Shown here: positions 44,944 through 53,225 of the stretch, in pieces
Position numbering within the stretch: position 1 is the stretch's first letter
How the letters are laid out: every line of letters starts with the position of its first letter
Assembly: GCA_964468185.1 (NCBI GenBank)
Contig: CAYXTR010000003.1
Coordinates: forward strand, 62,001-126,000
Source: JANQFV01 sp964468185
GTDB lineage: Bacteria; Planctomycetota; Phycisphaerae; UBA1845; Fen-1342
Length of the DNA: 64,000 bases
Direction: 5' to 3'
Notes under the pieces: model-generated
The model's database searches: none
Told to the model about the DNA's origin: nothing
Seen by the model: only the letters and a program-made list of their open reading frames with translations
Program-made: the position numbers and the translations under genes

Positions 44944-45205
44944 CTTTAATCCACATCCGAGTGATTCGGGTTCCACGCGCTCCATATAAGTGTATTCCCG
45001 AGACATCGTGTGGCGATGATGAATCACACCGGTACGCGAACCGAAAACTGCGAATCAGCACTCAAATATATTGACCTGCAGGTCCGATACAGGTACTGTG
45101 CGAGTTACAGATTTGAATCGCTGTTTGTGGCCGTCGCACACGCGCGAAATTGGCGTTGCTCGGTCGATCGCCCGGCTCGGAGTACATCGAATGCGGAGGT
45201 GCACA
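44944..45205. promoter_or_regulatory. Divergent region between esterase and octaheme cytochrome genes
   Basis: These 262 bases lie between two divergent starts. The only firm signal is GGAGG at 45195-45199 for the cytochrome gene. Promoters for both genes should be here, but I cannot place them. Confidence 0.3.
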
Positions 45206-46348
45206 ATGGAGAGGTTGCCCGTGCGTTACTTGGTCATGTTATTGTTAATTCCACTGGTCGCCTCACTCGGTGGCTGTCCGATGGGAGGTGCGCCGACCGA
45301 CGGGGATGGCGATGGGGATGGCGATGACGCGATTGCAACGGCCACTGCCAACTTCGAGACCAGTCTCCACAACTTGCGCACCGGAAAAGAGACGTTTTAC
45401 AGCGCCGCCAACGGCGGCTTCGAGACTCTGACGAACGTTCCGTATTCCCAACTCGCCTGCCAGAACTGCCATGCGTCCACGCTGGCCGATGGTACCGAAG
45501 TCGACGCCACGACGTACGAGCCGAGTTGTGCCGACTGTCATGCTGATCCGGACAATCCTACCGGCACCATCGCTGAGAGCGTTTGCCTGGGCTGTCACGG
45601 GCGTCAGAATGCCGAGCGAGGAGCGCTCACCGACGTACACCGCACGGCCGGCATGACGTGCATGGATTGCCACACCGCGGCTGAGATGCATGGCGATGGC
45701 AACACCTACACATCGCTGCTCGAGTCCCCCGGTCCCGAATGTGATGACTGCCACAGCGAGGGCAATACACCTGGCGCGCCACCCAGCAACAATGCGCATA
45801 CAACCCATATGGAGACCGTGCACTGCTCGGCATGTCACGTAGAGTCGGTGATTTCGTGCTACAATTGCCATTTTGAGACCGAAGTCGCCGGCACGGGCAA
45901 GCGCTTCTTCACGCCGCCGCGGACCGGCTTCAAGCTCCTGATTAACTTCAACGACAAGGTATATCCCGCGACGTTCCAGTCGCTCGTGTACGAGGGCAAC
46001 AGCTTCTACGCGATCGCGCCATATTACGCTCACAGCATTACCAGTGAAGTTGACTGCGACGATTGCCACGCGAGTACGGCGCTCGACGAGTACGTCACGT
46101 CCGGCGAGATCACCGTAACGAGTTTTTCGGACGGCACACTTACGGGCCCGACCGGTGTGATTCCAGTACCGCCCGATTGGCAGACCGCGCTGTTGTTCGA
46201 CTTCCTGGATTGGACCGGCGATCCGACCACACCGATTGCGGACACGGATCCCACGTTGTGGGAGTTCCTGGAAGCGACCCCCGACGGCACGCAGATGCTA
46301 TTTGGAGAACCGCTGACGGCAGAACAGATCGACGCGCTGGATTTCTAA
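45206..46348 (+). CDS. Eight-heme c-type cytochrome lipoprotein
   Basis: This 380-residue protein has a lipobox (PLVASLGGC) and an Asp/Gly-rich linker (DGDGDGDGDD). Eight CxxCH heme-binding motifs follow: CQNCH, CADCH, CLGCH, CMDCH, CDDCH, CSACH, CYNCH and CDDCH. Additional His residues (DVHRT, MHGDG, HTTHMETVH) can serve as sixth ligands. It should carry electrons in the periplasm or at the outer membrane. The spacing does not obviously match octaheme hydroxylamine oxidoreductase or tetrathionate reductase, and the tail of about 110 residues after the last heme is novel to me. The start at ATG 45206 has GGAGG six bases upstream. No cytochrome maturation or quinol-oxidising partner gene is nearby. 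Confidence 0.88.
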   Translation: MERLPVRYLVMLLLIPLVASLGGCPMGGAPTDGDGDGDGDDAIATATANFETSLHNLRTGKETFYSAANGGFETLTNVPYSQLACQNCHASTLADGTEVDATTYEPSCADCHADPDNPTGTIAESVCLGCHGRQNAERGALTDVHRTAGMTCMDCHTAAEMHGDGNTYTSLLESPGPECDDCHSEGNTPGAPPSNNAHTTHMETVHCSACHVESVISCYNCHFETEVAGTGKRFFTPPRTGFKLLINFNDKVYPATFQSLVYEGNSFYAIAPYYAHSITSEVDCDDCHASTALDEYVTSGEITVTSFSDGTLTGPTGVIPVPPDWQTALLFDFLDWTGDPTTPIADTDPTLWEFLEATPDGTQMLFGEPLTAEQIDALDF

Positions 46349-46393
46349 TACCGCGCACGTCTCTGCGATCGCGACGCAATTGGTCACCAAATC

Positions 46394-46432
46394 AAATCGC
46401 CCGGCCCGGCTATTGGGCGGGGCGATTTCTTT
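46394..46432 (+). terminator. Intrinsic terminator after the octaheme gene
   Basis: AAATCGCCC (46394-46402) pairs with GGGCGATTT (46420-46428), with further GC pairing inside, and TTTCTTT follows. It is placed 45 bases after the stop of the cytochrome gene and 40 before the stop of convergent mutL. Confidence 0.75.
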
Positions 46433-46472
46433 ACCAGAATCCGCGCAGGGAGCAGCATTTGGATGATCCAGA

Positions 46473-48422
46473 CTAGCGCCGGTGGAATTGCCGCTCCAGG
46501 TCCTGCAGCGTCAGATGCAGCGTGGTGGGGCGACCGTGGGGACAATGGCTGCTGCGTTCGGCATCCTGGCGACGTTGCAGGAGCGCCGCGATTTCTCCAT
46601 CTGTCAGCGGGTCACCAGCCTTCACCGCGGCTTTGCAGGCCATGACGTCGAGGATGTCGTGAATCAGCGTTTCGGTATGCGGCTGCGTGCCCTGCTCGCT
46701 CAGGCGGTCCAGCAGGTCCCGTACAAAACGTTCATGGTCCACACGTTGGAGCAGCAGCGACGGGAACGACTGTAGCGCCACACTGTGCGGACCGGCTGGC
46801 GTGAGCTCAATCCCGAGGTTCAGCAGCGTATCCGCATGCGTGTCCAGCGCTTCCATCCGGTCGGCCGGGACGTTCACCACTTGCGGTATCAACAGTCGCT
46901 GGGCTTCAAGCTGTTGCTCGGCAATTCGGCGGCGCAGCTCCTCGTACAAGATGCGCTCATGCAGCGCATGTTGATCGATGATCATCACGCCCTGTTGCGT
47001 TTCGACAATGAGGAACGCGTTGTGGACCTGAATAGCCCGGCCCACGAAGCCTGAATCCGCTTCCGCATCAGCGGGCGTGCCGGTCCGGTCGTCTACCCCC
47101 ACCTCGGCATGCGCCTCACGGTGAGCAGCTTCGGCCTCGCCATGCGAGACACCAATGGCTCCGCCCTCTACCGGCGAATCGTCGCCAGACCAGCCTTCAC
47201 CTGTGACTCGACGTTCTGGGGCAGCGCTTTGCTCCGGCTCAGATTCCTCGAACCGCCGGGCGCCGGTTCCCGCACTGGCGGGCCGTGCCGCAATCGCCGT
47301 CCGTGCGGCCCGATTCTGCGTGGGCGTTGTTGCGGGCGGTGGGCTCTTCGTGAAGAAGTCCACCATGGCCGCGCGCACGCGCTCCTTGTAGGCATCGTTT
47401 TCGCGCTGCTGCGTGCGAAAAGAGTGATCGAGATTGCTGGCCAGGAAACGCTCGCGGAGCGCTGCCAGCACCTGCCCGTGGACGTAATTCGAGTCCTGCC
47501 ACCGCACCTCCACCTTGGTTGGGTGCACATTCACATCAATGCGCTCGGGCTCGATTGTGACAAAGAGGAACACGACCGGGTAACGATTCGGATCAATCAG
47601 ACTGCGATACGCCTCCTTCACCGCATGCGACACGAATCGATCACGCACATAGCGACCGTTTACGAACACATATTCCCACTTGCTCGAGCCGCGGCTTTCT
47701 GCCGGTGGCGCCACCAGCCCCTCGATCCGCAACCCGTTGCCTTCGCGCCGCACCGGCAGCAGGCAGTCGGCCAGCTCACCGCCGTAGAAATCGGCGATTC
47801 GCTGCCGGCGATTTCCAGTAGTCGGCAGGCGGTGCGTGACACGGTTCTGGTGCTTGAGCGTGAATGCCACACCTGGATGGGGTAGCGCAATGCGCGCGAG
47901 CTGCTCGGTGATATGCCCCATCTCGGTCTGATTGGTGCGCAGGAACTTCCGCCGGGCCGGGACGGCATAGAACAGATCGCGCACGGACACGGTCGTCCCC
48001 GGCGGTGCGCCGCACGGCTTGGGTCCGCTGAGCGCCCCACCCTCGACGCGCATCTCATGCGCCACGTCCGTTTCCGGTCGTCGGGACGTGATCGTTAGCC
48101 GCGAGACTGATCCGATGCTGGCCAGCGCCTCACCCCGAAACCCCATCGTGTGAATGTTGAACAGATCGTCGTCAGCCTGGATCTTGCTCGTGGCGTGCTG
48201 CTGAACGCTGAGGGCCAGGTCGTCCGGCTCCATGCCGCGGCCATCGTCGGCAACGCGGATCTCCGCCCGCCCGCCATCCTCGATCGCGATATCCACCCGC
48301 GACGCTCCCGCATCCAGGGCGTTCTCAACCAGCTCCTTCACAACGCTCGCCGGCCGTTCGATGCATTCGCCGGCGGCGATGCGACTGACGAGCTGGGGGG
48401 AAAGGCGTTGAATCTGTCCCAT
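46473..48422 (-). CDS. mutL: DNA mismatch repair protein MutL
   Basis: This 649-residue protein has the GHKL ATPase motifs ELVENALDAGASRVDI, VADDGRGMEPDDL and GFRGEALASI near the N-terminus, then FVNGRYVRD and the DVNVHPTKVEVR dimer region. The C-terminal domain has IDQHALHERILYEEL (DQHAx2Ex4E), VMACKAAVKAGD and CPHGRPT, so this is the endonuclease-active form, typical of bacteria without MutH. A Pro/Ala/Glu-rich linker of about 120 residues joins the two domains. The start at 48422 has AAGGAG eleven bases upstream on the - strand. No mutS is in the window. Confidence 0.96.
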   Translation of the reverse strand: MGQIQRLSPQLVSRIAAGECIERPASVVKELVENALDAGASRVDIAIEDGGRAEIRVADDGRGMEPDDLALSVQQHATSKIQADDDLFNIHTMGFRGEALASIGSVSRLTITSRRPETDVAHEMRVEGGALSGPKPCGAPPGTTVSVRDLFYAVPARRKFLRTNQTEMGHITEQLARIALPHPGVAFTLKHQNRVTHRLPTTGNRRQRIADFYGGELADCLLPVRREGNGLRIEGLVAPPAESRGSSKWEYVFVNGRYVRDRFVSHAVKEAYRSLIDPNRYPVVFLFVTIEPERIDVNVHPTKVEVRWQDSNYVHGQVLAALRERFLASNLDHSFRTQQRENDAYKERVRAAMVDFFTKSPPPATTPTQNRAARTAIAARPASAGTGARRFEESEPEQSAAPERRVTGEGWSGDDSPVEGGAIGVSHGEAEAAHREAHAEVGVDDRTGTPADAEADSGFVGRAIQVHNAFLIVETQQGVMIIDQHALHERILYEELRRRIAEQQLEAQRLLIPQVVNVPADRMEALDTHADTLLNLGIELTPAGPHSVALQSFPSLLLQRVDHERFVRDLLDRLSEQGTQPHTETLIHDILDVMACKAAVKAGDPLTDGEIAALLQRRQDAERSSHCPHGRPTTLHLTLQDLERQFHRR

Positions 48423-48550
48423 CGCTGCGCAGTCTCCTTGCTCTGGGCGTATGATAGCAGCTTGTGCGTACAATTCAGGTGACCGGTGGCGGCCAAGTCG
48501 AAACGGCCGCACCGTACGCCTGGGCAGTCAGTGCGATGGGAGTATGAAAC

Positions 48551-49912
48551 GTGGATAGCGTAATCAAGTACCTGCGAGATCATCGGGAAACGCACCTGGA
48601 ATGGGTCCGCGATTTGTGCCGCATCCCAAGTATCAGCACCAAGGCTGAGCATCGCGACGACCTGCGCAAGGCCGCGGACTGGGTGCGTAACATCTGTGAG
48701 CAGAGCGGTTTGACCGCCAGCGTACACGAAACCGGCGGCCATCCGCTGGTTTATGCCGAGCACTGTCAGGCGGCCGGCGCCCCGACGTTTCTCGTCTACG
48801 GGCATTTCGACGTGCAGCCCGAGGGGGATCTGAGCCTGTGGGACGCAGACCCGTTCGACCCGGTTGTAAAGGATGGCCGCCTCATCTGCCGTGGGTCGGC
48901 CGACGACAAGGGCCAGTTGCTGCTCTATATCCGGGCCGCGGCGGCATGGCTGGCGACGGAAAAGCGGCTCCCGATCAACCTCAAATTACTGCTCGAAGGC
49001 GAAGAGGAAATCTCGTCGCCAAATTTGGGCGATTTCCTGCGTGAGAATACTGACCTGTTGCGCAATGACCACATCCTGATCTCTGATACCGGCATGTTCG
49101 CCGAGGGATATCCGACAATCACCTACGGCACGCGCGGGCTGCTGTATAAGGAGATCCGACTGCACGGGCCCAAGCACGACCTGCACAGCGGGTCGTTCGG
49201 CGGCACGATCGCCAACCCGGTCAACATTCTCACGCAGATTGTCGCGTCGTTGCACGACGCCGACGGGCGTGTGACCATCCCGGGCTTCTATGAAGACGTG
49301 CTCGAAATCAGCGGCGCGGAGCGGAAGCAATTTCAGTCGCTACCGTTCGATGAAGAGCTGTATCTCAGCGATACGGGAGCCCCGGCACTCAGCGGAGAGA
49401 AGGGCTTCAGCACGAACGAACGCCGGTGGGCCCGGCCGACGCTCGACGCCAACGGGATCTACGGCGGCTTCATGGGCGAGGGGGCGAACACGATTGTGCC
49501 GAAGATGGCGGGTGCCAAGGTCAGCATGCGGCTCGTGCCGAATCAGAGCGGCGATAAGCTGAGCGTGGCGTTTGACGAGGCCATTCGGGCCCGGTGTCCG
49601 GAATCGGTACGACTGGAGATCATCGATCACGGCCGGGCGGACGCCTACATGGCGCCGCTGGACGGTCGGGCGATGGACGCCGGACAGCAAGCTCTGCGGG
49701 AAGCGTTTGAGCAGGAACCGGCGCTGGTACGTGAGGGAGGCTCATTGCCCATTCTGGCGATGTTCAAGCAGGTCCTGCAGTCGGATTGCCTGCTGATGGG
49801 ATTCGCCGGCCCCAACTGCAACGCTCACGGCCCCAATGAGAATATCAGCATCGCCGATTTGGATCGGGGGGCCGAGGCCGTTGCGCGACTGTACCAATAC
49901 CTGGCGTCGTGA
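48551..49912 (+). CDS. M20-family dipeptidase
   Basis: This 453-residue metallopeptidase of the CPDG/ArgE-DapE group cleaves dipeptides or similar amides in the cytoplasm. Metal ligands are in VYGHFDVQPEGD, CRGSADDKGQLL, LEGEEEISSPN and ISDTGM; the dimerisation-domain His is in KHDLHSGSFGG. Length and motif order match M20 dipeptidases. The start is GTG 48551, with GGGAG eight bases upstream. It overlaps the following gene by GTGA, so the two are coupled, although their functions appear unrelated. It is divergent from mutL across 128 bases. Confidence 0.92.
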   Translation: MDSVIKYLRDHRETHLEWVRDLCRIPSISTKAEHRDDLRKAADWVRNICEQSGLTASVHETGGHPLVYAEHCQAAGAPTFLVYGHFDVQPEGDLSLWDADPFDPVVKDGRLICRGSADDKGQLLLYIRAAAAWLATEKRLPINLKLLLEGEEEISSPNLGDFLRENTDLLRNDHILISDTGMFAEGYPTITYGTRGLLYKEIRLHGPKHDLHSGSFGGTIANPVNILTQIVASLHDADGRVTIPGFYEDVLEISGAERKQFQSLPFDEELYLSDTGAPALSGEKGFSTNERRWARPTLDANGIYGGFMGEGANTIVPKMAGAKVSMRLVPNQSGDKLSVAFDEAIRARCPESVRLEIIDHGRADAYMAPLDGRAMDAGQQALREAFEQEPALVREGGSLPILAMFKQVLQSDCLLMGFAGPNCNAHGPNENISIADLDRGAEAVARLYQYLAS

Positions 49913-51261
49913 CGCAGCGGGACTCGCAACCGGCGGGGGTCGGGTGTGGCGATGAGCATGGCAAGGCGCCTGGCCCGGCTGCGACAGATGCAGCCGGTTC
50001 ACTTCAACCGACGCCGGGGCACATCCAATGGTGCTGGTTGCTGTTGGCGGTCATCTGGCTGGTGGGTTGGTTCCTGCTTCTGAATCTGCGGCACGATCAC
50101 CGGCTGGGCGACGAGCGGGTGTACCTGCCGACGATCATCGAGTTGACCCGCGGCGACCGGAGCACGCTGTATACGCACTCCATCACGCCAACCTATCTGC
50201 TGATGGTGGCCGCCGTCGCGAAAGTGCTCGGACCCAGTTTGTGGGTGGTGCGCGGCGTCACGCTGGCATTCGGTATCGTGGCGGCTGGGGCGGCACTCAG
50301 TGCGGCAGCGGCCCTGTGGCCACAGCAGCAAGCGCAACGACTGTTCCTCGTGTTGTTGAATCCGATCCCGCTCGTATTCTGGACGATTGGCTACTCGGAC
50401 GTTCCGGCGCTCGCGGGATTGCTGATCGCCTTGGCGGCAATGCTCCGTGGCTGGCACATCGTGGCGGCCGTTGGATTGCTGCTGGCGTGTGTGATGCGGC
50501 AGTCCAATCTGGTTTGGGTGGTGGGTTTCGCGGTTCTCGCCGTTCATCGCTGTGTGTTGCACCATGGCACGGATGCGCACGTATTGTGGCGCGCTCCTCG
50601 CCGCCTGGTACCGTTGATTAGGCAAGTACTCTGGCCGTATGTTGCTGTCGGTATTGTCCTACTGGGACTGATCCAGACGAGTTGGTTGCGGGTCCTGCCA
50701 CACCCAGTCAATGGGCCGGCGTTCAATCGGGCACAGGTATATATGTTCCTGCTCGTGGCGGCGGTGCTCTGGGTACCCTACTGGTTGCCGCACGTGCACA
50801 CCTTCTGGCGGCGAAGCGTACGCGGCTGGCTGATGTCGCCAGCCGGCTCAGGTCTGGCTGTCGCGCTGGTTGCATTGCTGGCGCTCGCTTACACCAACCC
50901 CCATTCGTATAACCGTGAGCTATACTTTCTCCGCAACTACGTGCTGGTCGCGATCGCAGAAAGCCCCGCGCTGCACGTGGTTGTCGCGATGATCATCGTG
51001 GCCTTTGCCGCGACGTATGCGTATGCGACCAGGCAAACGCAGAACTGGCGCACGCTGCTCATCATCTGGATCTTCTCGGCCCTGTTTCTCGGACCTCATT
51101 ATCTGGTCGATCCGCGGTATTACATGCCGATCTTCGTGTTGCTCGACCTGTTTACCCCCTACGCGAACGTAACGCTGCGGCGGCAACTGGTGTGGTATGC
51201 CCTGCTCTCTGCTGGCTTGGCGGGACTGGTGCTGGTGCCGCCTGGGGCGAAGATGCCCTGA
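49909..51261 (+). CDS. DIE2/ALG10-like membrane glycosyltransferase
   Basis: This 450-residue protein has about ten to eleven membrane segments. Near the first loop it reads LGDERVYLPTIIELTRGDRS then SITPTYLLMVAAVAKVLG, resembling the acidic DExxH/Y box and TPPG region of ALG10 and other GT-C enzymes. VMRQSNLVWVVGFAVLAVHR matches the conserved RQTN-x-W box of ALG10. Eukaryotic ALG10 adds the last glucose to the dolichol-linked oligosaccharide. The bacterial role would be transfer of a sugar from a lipid-phosphate donor on the periplasmic side; this is inferred. The GTG start overlaps the dipeptidase stop. The first 40 residues are polar and unconserved. Confidence 0.72.
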   Translation: MTQRDSQPAGVGCGDEHGKAPGPAATDAAGSLQPTPGHIQWCWLLLAVIWLVGWFLLLNLRHDHRLGDERVYLPTIIELTRGDRSTLYTHSITPTYLLMVAAVAKVLGPSLWVVRGVTLAFGIVAAGAALSAAAALWPQQQAQRLFLVLLNPIPLVFWTIGYSDVPALAGLLIALAAMLRGWHIVAAVGLLLACVMRQSNLVWVVGFAVLAVHRCVLHHGTDAHVLWRAPRRLVPLIRQVLWPYVAVGIVLLGLIQTSWLRVLPHPVNGPAFNRAQVYMFLLVAAVLWVPYWLPHVHTFWRRSVRGWLMSPAGSGLAVALVALLALAYTNPHSYNRELYFLRNYVLVAIAESPALHVVVAMIIVAFAATYAYATRQTQNWRTLLIIWIFSALFLGPHYLVDPRYYMPIFVLLDLFTPYANVTLRRQLVWYALLSAGLAGLVLVPPGAKMP

Positions 51262-51287
51262 GGAGCGAGCGGCCAGCGCGTGAACGC

Positions 51288-51310
51288 GGGGCACGCGGAG
51301 TGCGTGCCCC
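51288..51310. terminator. GC-rich hairpin between convergent genes
   Basis: GGGGCACGC (51288-51296) and GCGTGCCCC (51302-51310) form a perfect nine-bp stem with loop GGAGT. It sits between the stops of the ALG10-like gene (51261) and the convergent lipoprotein gene (51353). There is no T-tract, so it may act as a weak bidirectional terminator or protect both 3' ends. Confidence 0.55.
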
Positions 51311-51352
51311 ACTGATTCCAGACCCTTGTCAGGCGTTTATCGCCAACGCACG

Positions 51353-51868
51353 TCAGCTCGCCTCATGCTCACACGCCTTCGGCTGAGCGACGTCGACGTT
51401 TGCGATGCGCGCCGACGGGCACTCGAGTTGGGCTACCTTTTCCGGACCGATGATCTTCGCCAGCTCCGCCTCGCTGGCACCCTGATCCTCGGCGTAATGT
51501 CGGCGGCGCTCTTCCGACACTTCCATCACGACCACCTTACCCTCAACGACGGCCTTCTGGCCAATGGCCTCCGCCGGCACGCGACCTTTCGATGTGTCAT
51601 AGGTGAACTTCACGAAGACGCCGTCGGCGCCTTGCCGGTCAGCGACTTCCATCCAGCAACCGCTGTGCGTGCACATCTCGGTGACTACGCCGCGGACACG
51701 CACATACTCGCCTGCATAGTCATCGAGGTTCTCGAGCAGTTGGGACACGGAAATGGTCTTGGCGGCCTCACGCGGCGGCTCGCCAAACTGCGTCATATTC
51801 GCGGTACAGCCCATCAGCAGGCCGCAGATCAGCAGGGTCGTTCCGGTCAGAAACACAGTTCGTTGCAT
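51353..51868 (-). CDS. DUF4920-like lipoprotein
   Basis: This 171-residue protein has the lipobox CGLLMGC and a small OB-like domain: YAGEYVRVRGVVTEMCTHSG directly followed by CWMEVAD, then VKFTYDTSKGRVPAEAIGQK and EGKVVVMEVSEERRRHYAED. The CxxxGCWM box and the strand pattern match the DUF4920 family, whose function is unknown; the two cysteines could bind metal or form a disulfide. The start is ATG 51868 with GGAGGA seven bases upstream. It is divergent from the membrane phosphatase gene across 211 bases that should hold both promoters. Confidence 0.78.
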   Translation of the reverse strand: MQRTVFLTGTTLLICGLLMGCTANMTQFGEPPREAAKTISVSQLLENLDDYAGEYVRVRGVVTEMCTHSGCWMEVADRQGADGVFVKFTYDTSKGRVPAEAIGQKAVVEGKVVVMEVSEERRRHYAEDQGASEAELAKIIGPEKVAQLECPSARIANVDVAQPKACEHEAS

Positions 51869-52079
51869 GTCGGCATCCTCCGAGAGTATTCGCACATGAG
51901 GCCAGGTTGGCCGAGACCCACATACCGCATCCAAGATGACGGCATGGCTAATCAGTATACGCCCGCAAGCGATCTGCGGCGAATCAAAAACAGCCACGCC
52001 GGGACGTTGCCCGTCCGAAGTCGCGTGCCAATACGCTATACTGCGCGCATGCTCATCGAATGCACCTCGGGGAGTACCC

Positions 52080-53225
52080 ATGTCCGAGTCGCGTCAGAGC
52101 TCAAATCGCACCTGGAAAGACGTCCTGTTCCCAAGTTGGCAGCGTCGCAAGCAACTCTTCGTCCCGCAGGCGTGGGCAGTGCTTGCGGTTGCCTACTGCG
52201 CAATTGTGGTGTCACAGGCCATTCCCGTGCCACTCGAAGAGGGCTCCGGACTGCCGAGGGTCGTCGCTTGGACGGCGTTTGTGGCGCGTACACTGACGTT
52301 TCATATCGGTCTGTTCGTGTTGCTCGTCGCGGCTTTGGCGCTCGTGCTCAAGCGCTGGAGGATCCTGCTGGCGACGCTGCCGCTGCTCGCGTTTTCCCTG
52401 CTGCCTGAAATGGTGACGTACGTGCCGCGCCGTCCACATCCGCCGGGCGGCGAACGACTGTCAATCCTCTCGATCAACCTACTGCATGCCAATTCACGGA
52501 CCCGGGCCGTATGCGAAGTGATCCGGTCAGCAGCGCCGGACATCATCCTCTTGCAGGAATATACGTATGAATGGAACCTCGCGCTCAGCGACCATCTCGC
52601 CGAGGACTGGCCTCATCGGGCCACCGCGCCACGTTCCGACTCCTTCGGCATGGCGCTGTACTCCCGCCAGCCATTCATCGATGAGGTCGAAAAATCACTC
52701 TCACTTGGAGAGGCGTATACGCCACAATTCCGGGCGATGATAAGGCACGACGGGCGCGAAATCGCGCTCTATAACATTCACCTGTTGCCGCCCAAGCCCA
52801 CTTACTTCGCGGAGCAGGTACGCGAGTTCGCGGACCTGCTCGACCTGCTGGAGAACGAACCTTTGCCAGTTGTTCTGGCGGGGGACTTCAACTTCACGTC
52901 GGCGTCGACGTTCGCGGATCGTCTCAAAGCCAAGAGCTTCAGGGACGTGCACGATCTTGCCGGCTACGGACGTGGCCGCACGTGGTGCCAGTTGCAACCG
53001 CTCCGCTACCTGCCCGGCTGGCGATTGGATCACGTCTATCTGTCGGAGGAACTGACCGCGGCCACGTCGCGTACGCTCAATGTGCCGGGTTCAGATCACA
53101 AAGCCGTCTCCGCTGAGGTAGTGATCCGCGGAACGGTTACCGCCCCCGTGTCCGAAATTTCACCTCCACTGGAGGCAGCGGAGCCCCCGACGCACTCCGA
53201 AACGAGTCGAACTGGCCACGATTGA
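52080..53225 (+). CDS. Membrane-anchored endonuclease/exonuclease/phosphatase-family protein
   Basis: This 381-residue protein has three hydrophobic segments in its first 125 residues and a catalytic domain facing the periplasm. Family motifs are LSILSINLLHANSRT, PDIILLQEYTYEW, ALYNIHLLPP, VVLAGDFNFTSAS and the final GSDHKAVSAEV. Similar YafD-like proteins are phosphodiesterases of uncertain substrate. The start at ATG 52080 has GGGGAG five bases upstream. TATACT at 52037-52042 is a possible -10. The 3' end overlaps the convergent metalloprotease gene by 89 bases, the longest convergent overlap in the window. Confidence 0.85.
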   Translation: MSESRQSSNRTWKDVLFPSWQRRKQLFVPQAWAVLAVAYCAIVVSQAIPVPLEEGSGLPRVVAWTAFVARTLTFHIGLFVLLVAALALVLKRWRILLATLPLLAFSLLPEMVTYVPRRPHPPGGERLSILSINLLHANSRTRAVCEVIRSAAPDIILLQEYTYEWNLALSDHLAEDWPHRATAPRSDSFGMALYSRQPFIDEVEKSLSLGEAYTPQFRAMIRHDGREIALYNIHLLPPKPTYFAEQVREFADLLDLLENEPLPVVLAGDFNFTSASTFADRLKAKSFRDVHDLAGYGRGRTWCQLQPLRYLPGWRLDHVYLSEELTAATSRTLNVPGSDHKAVSAEVVIRGTVTAPVSEISPPLEAAEPPTHSETSRTGHD

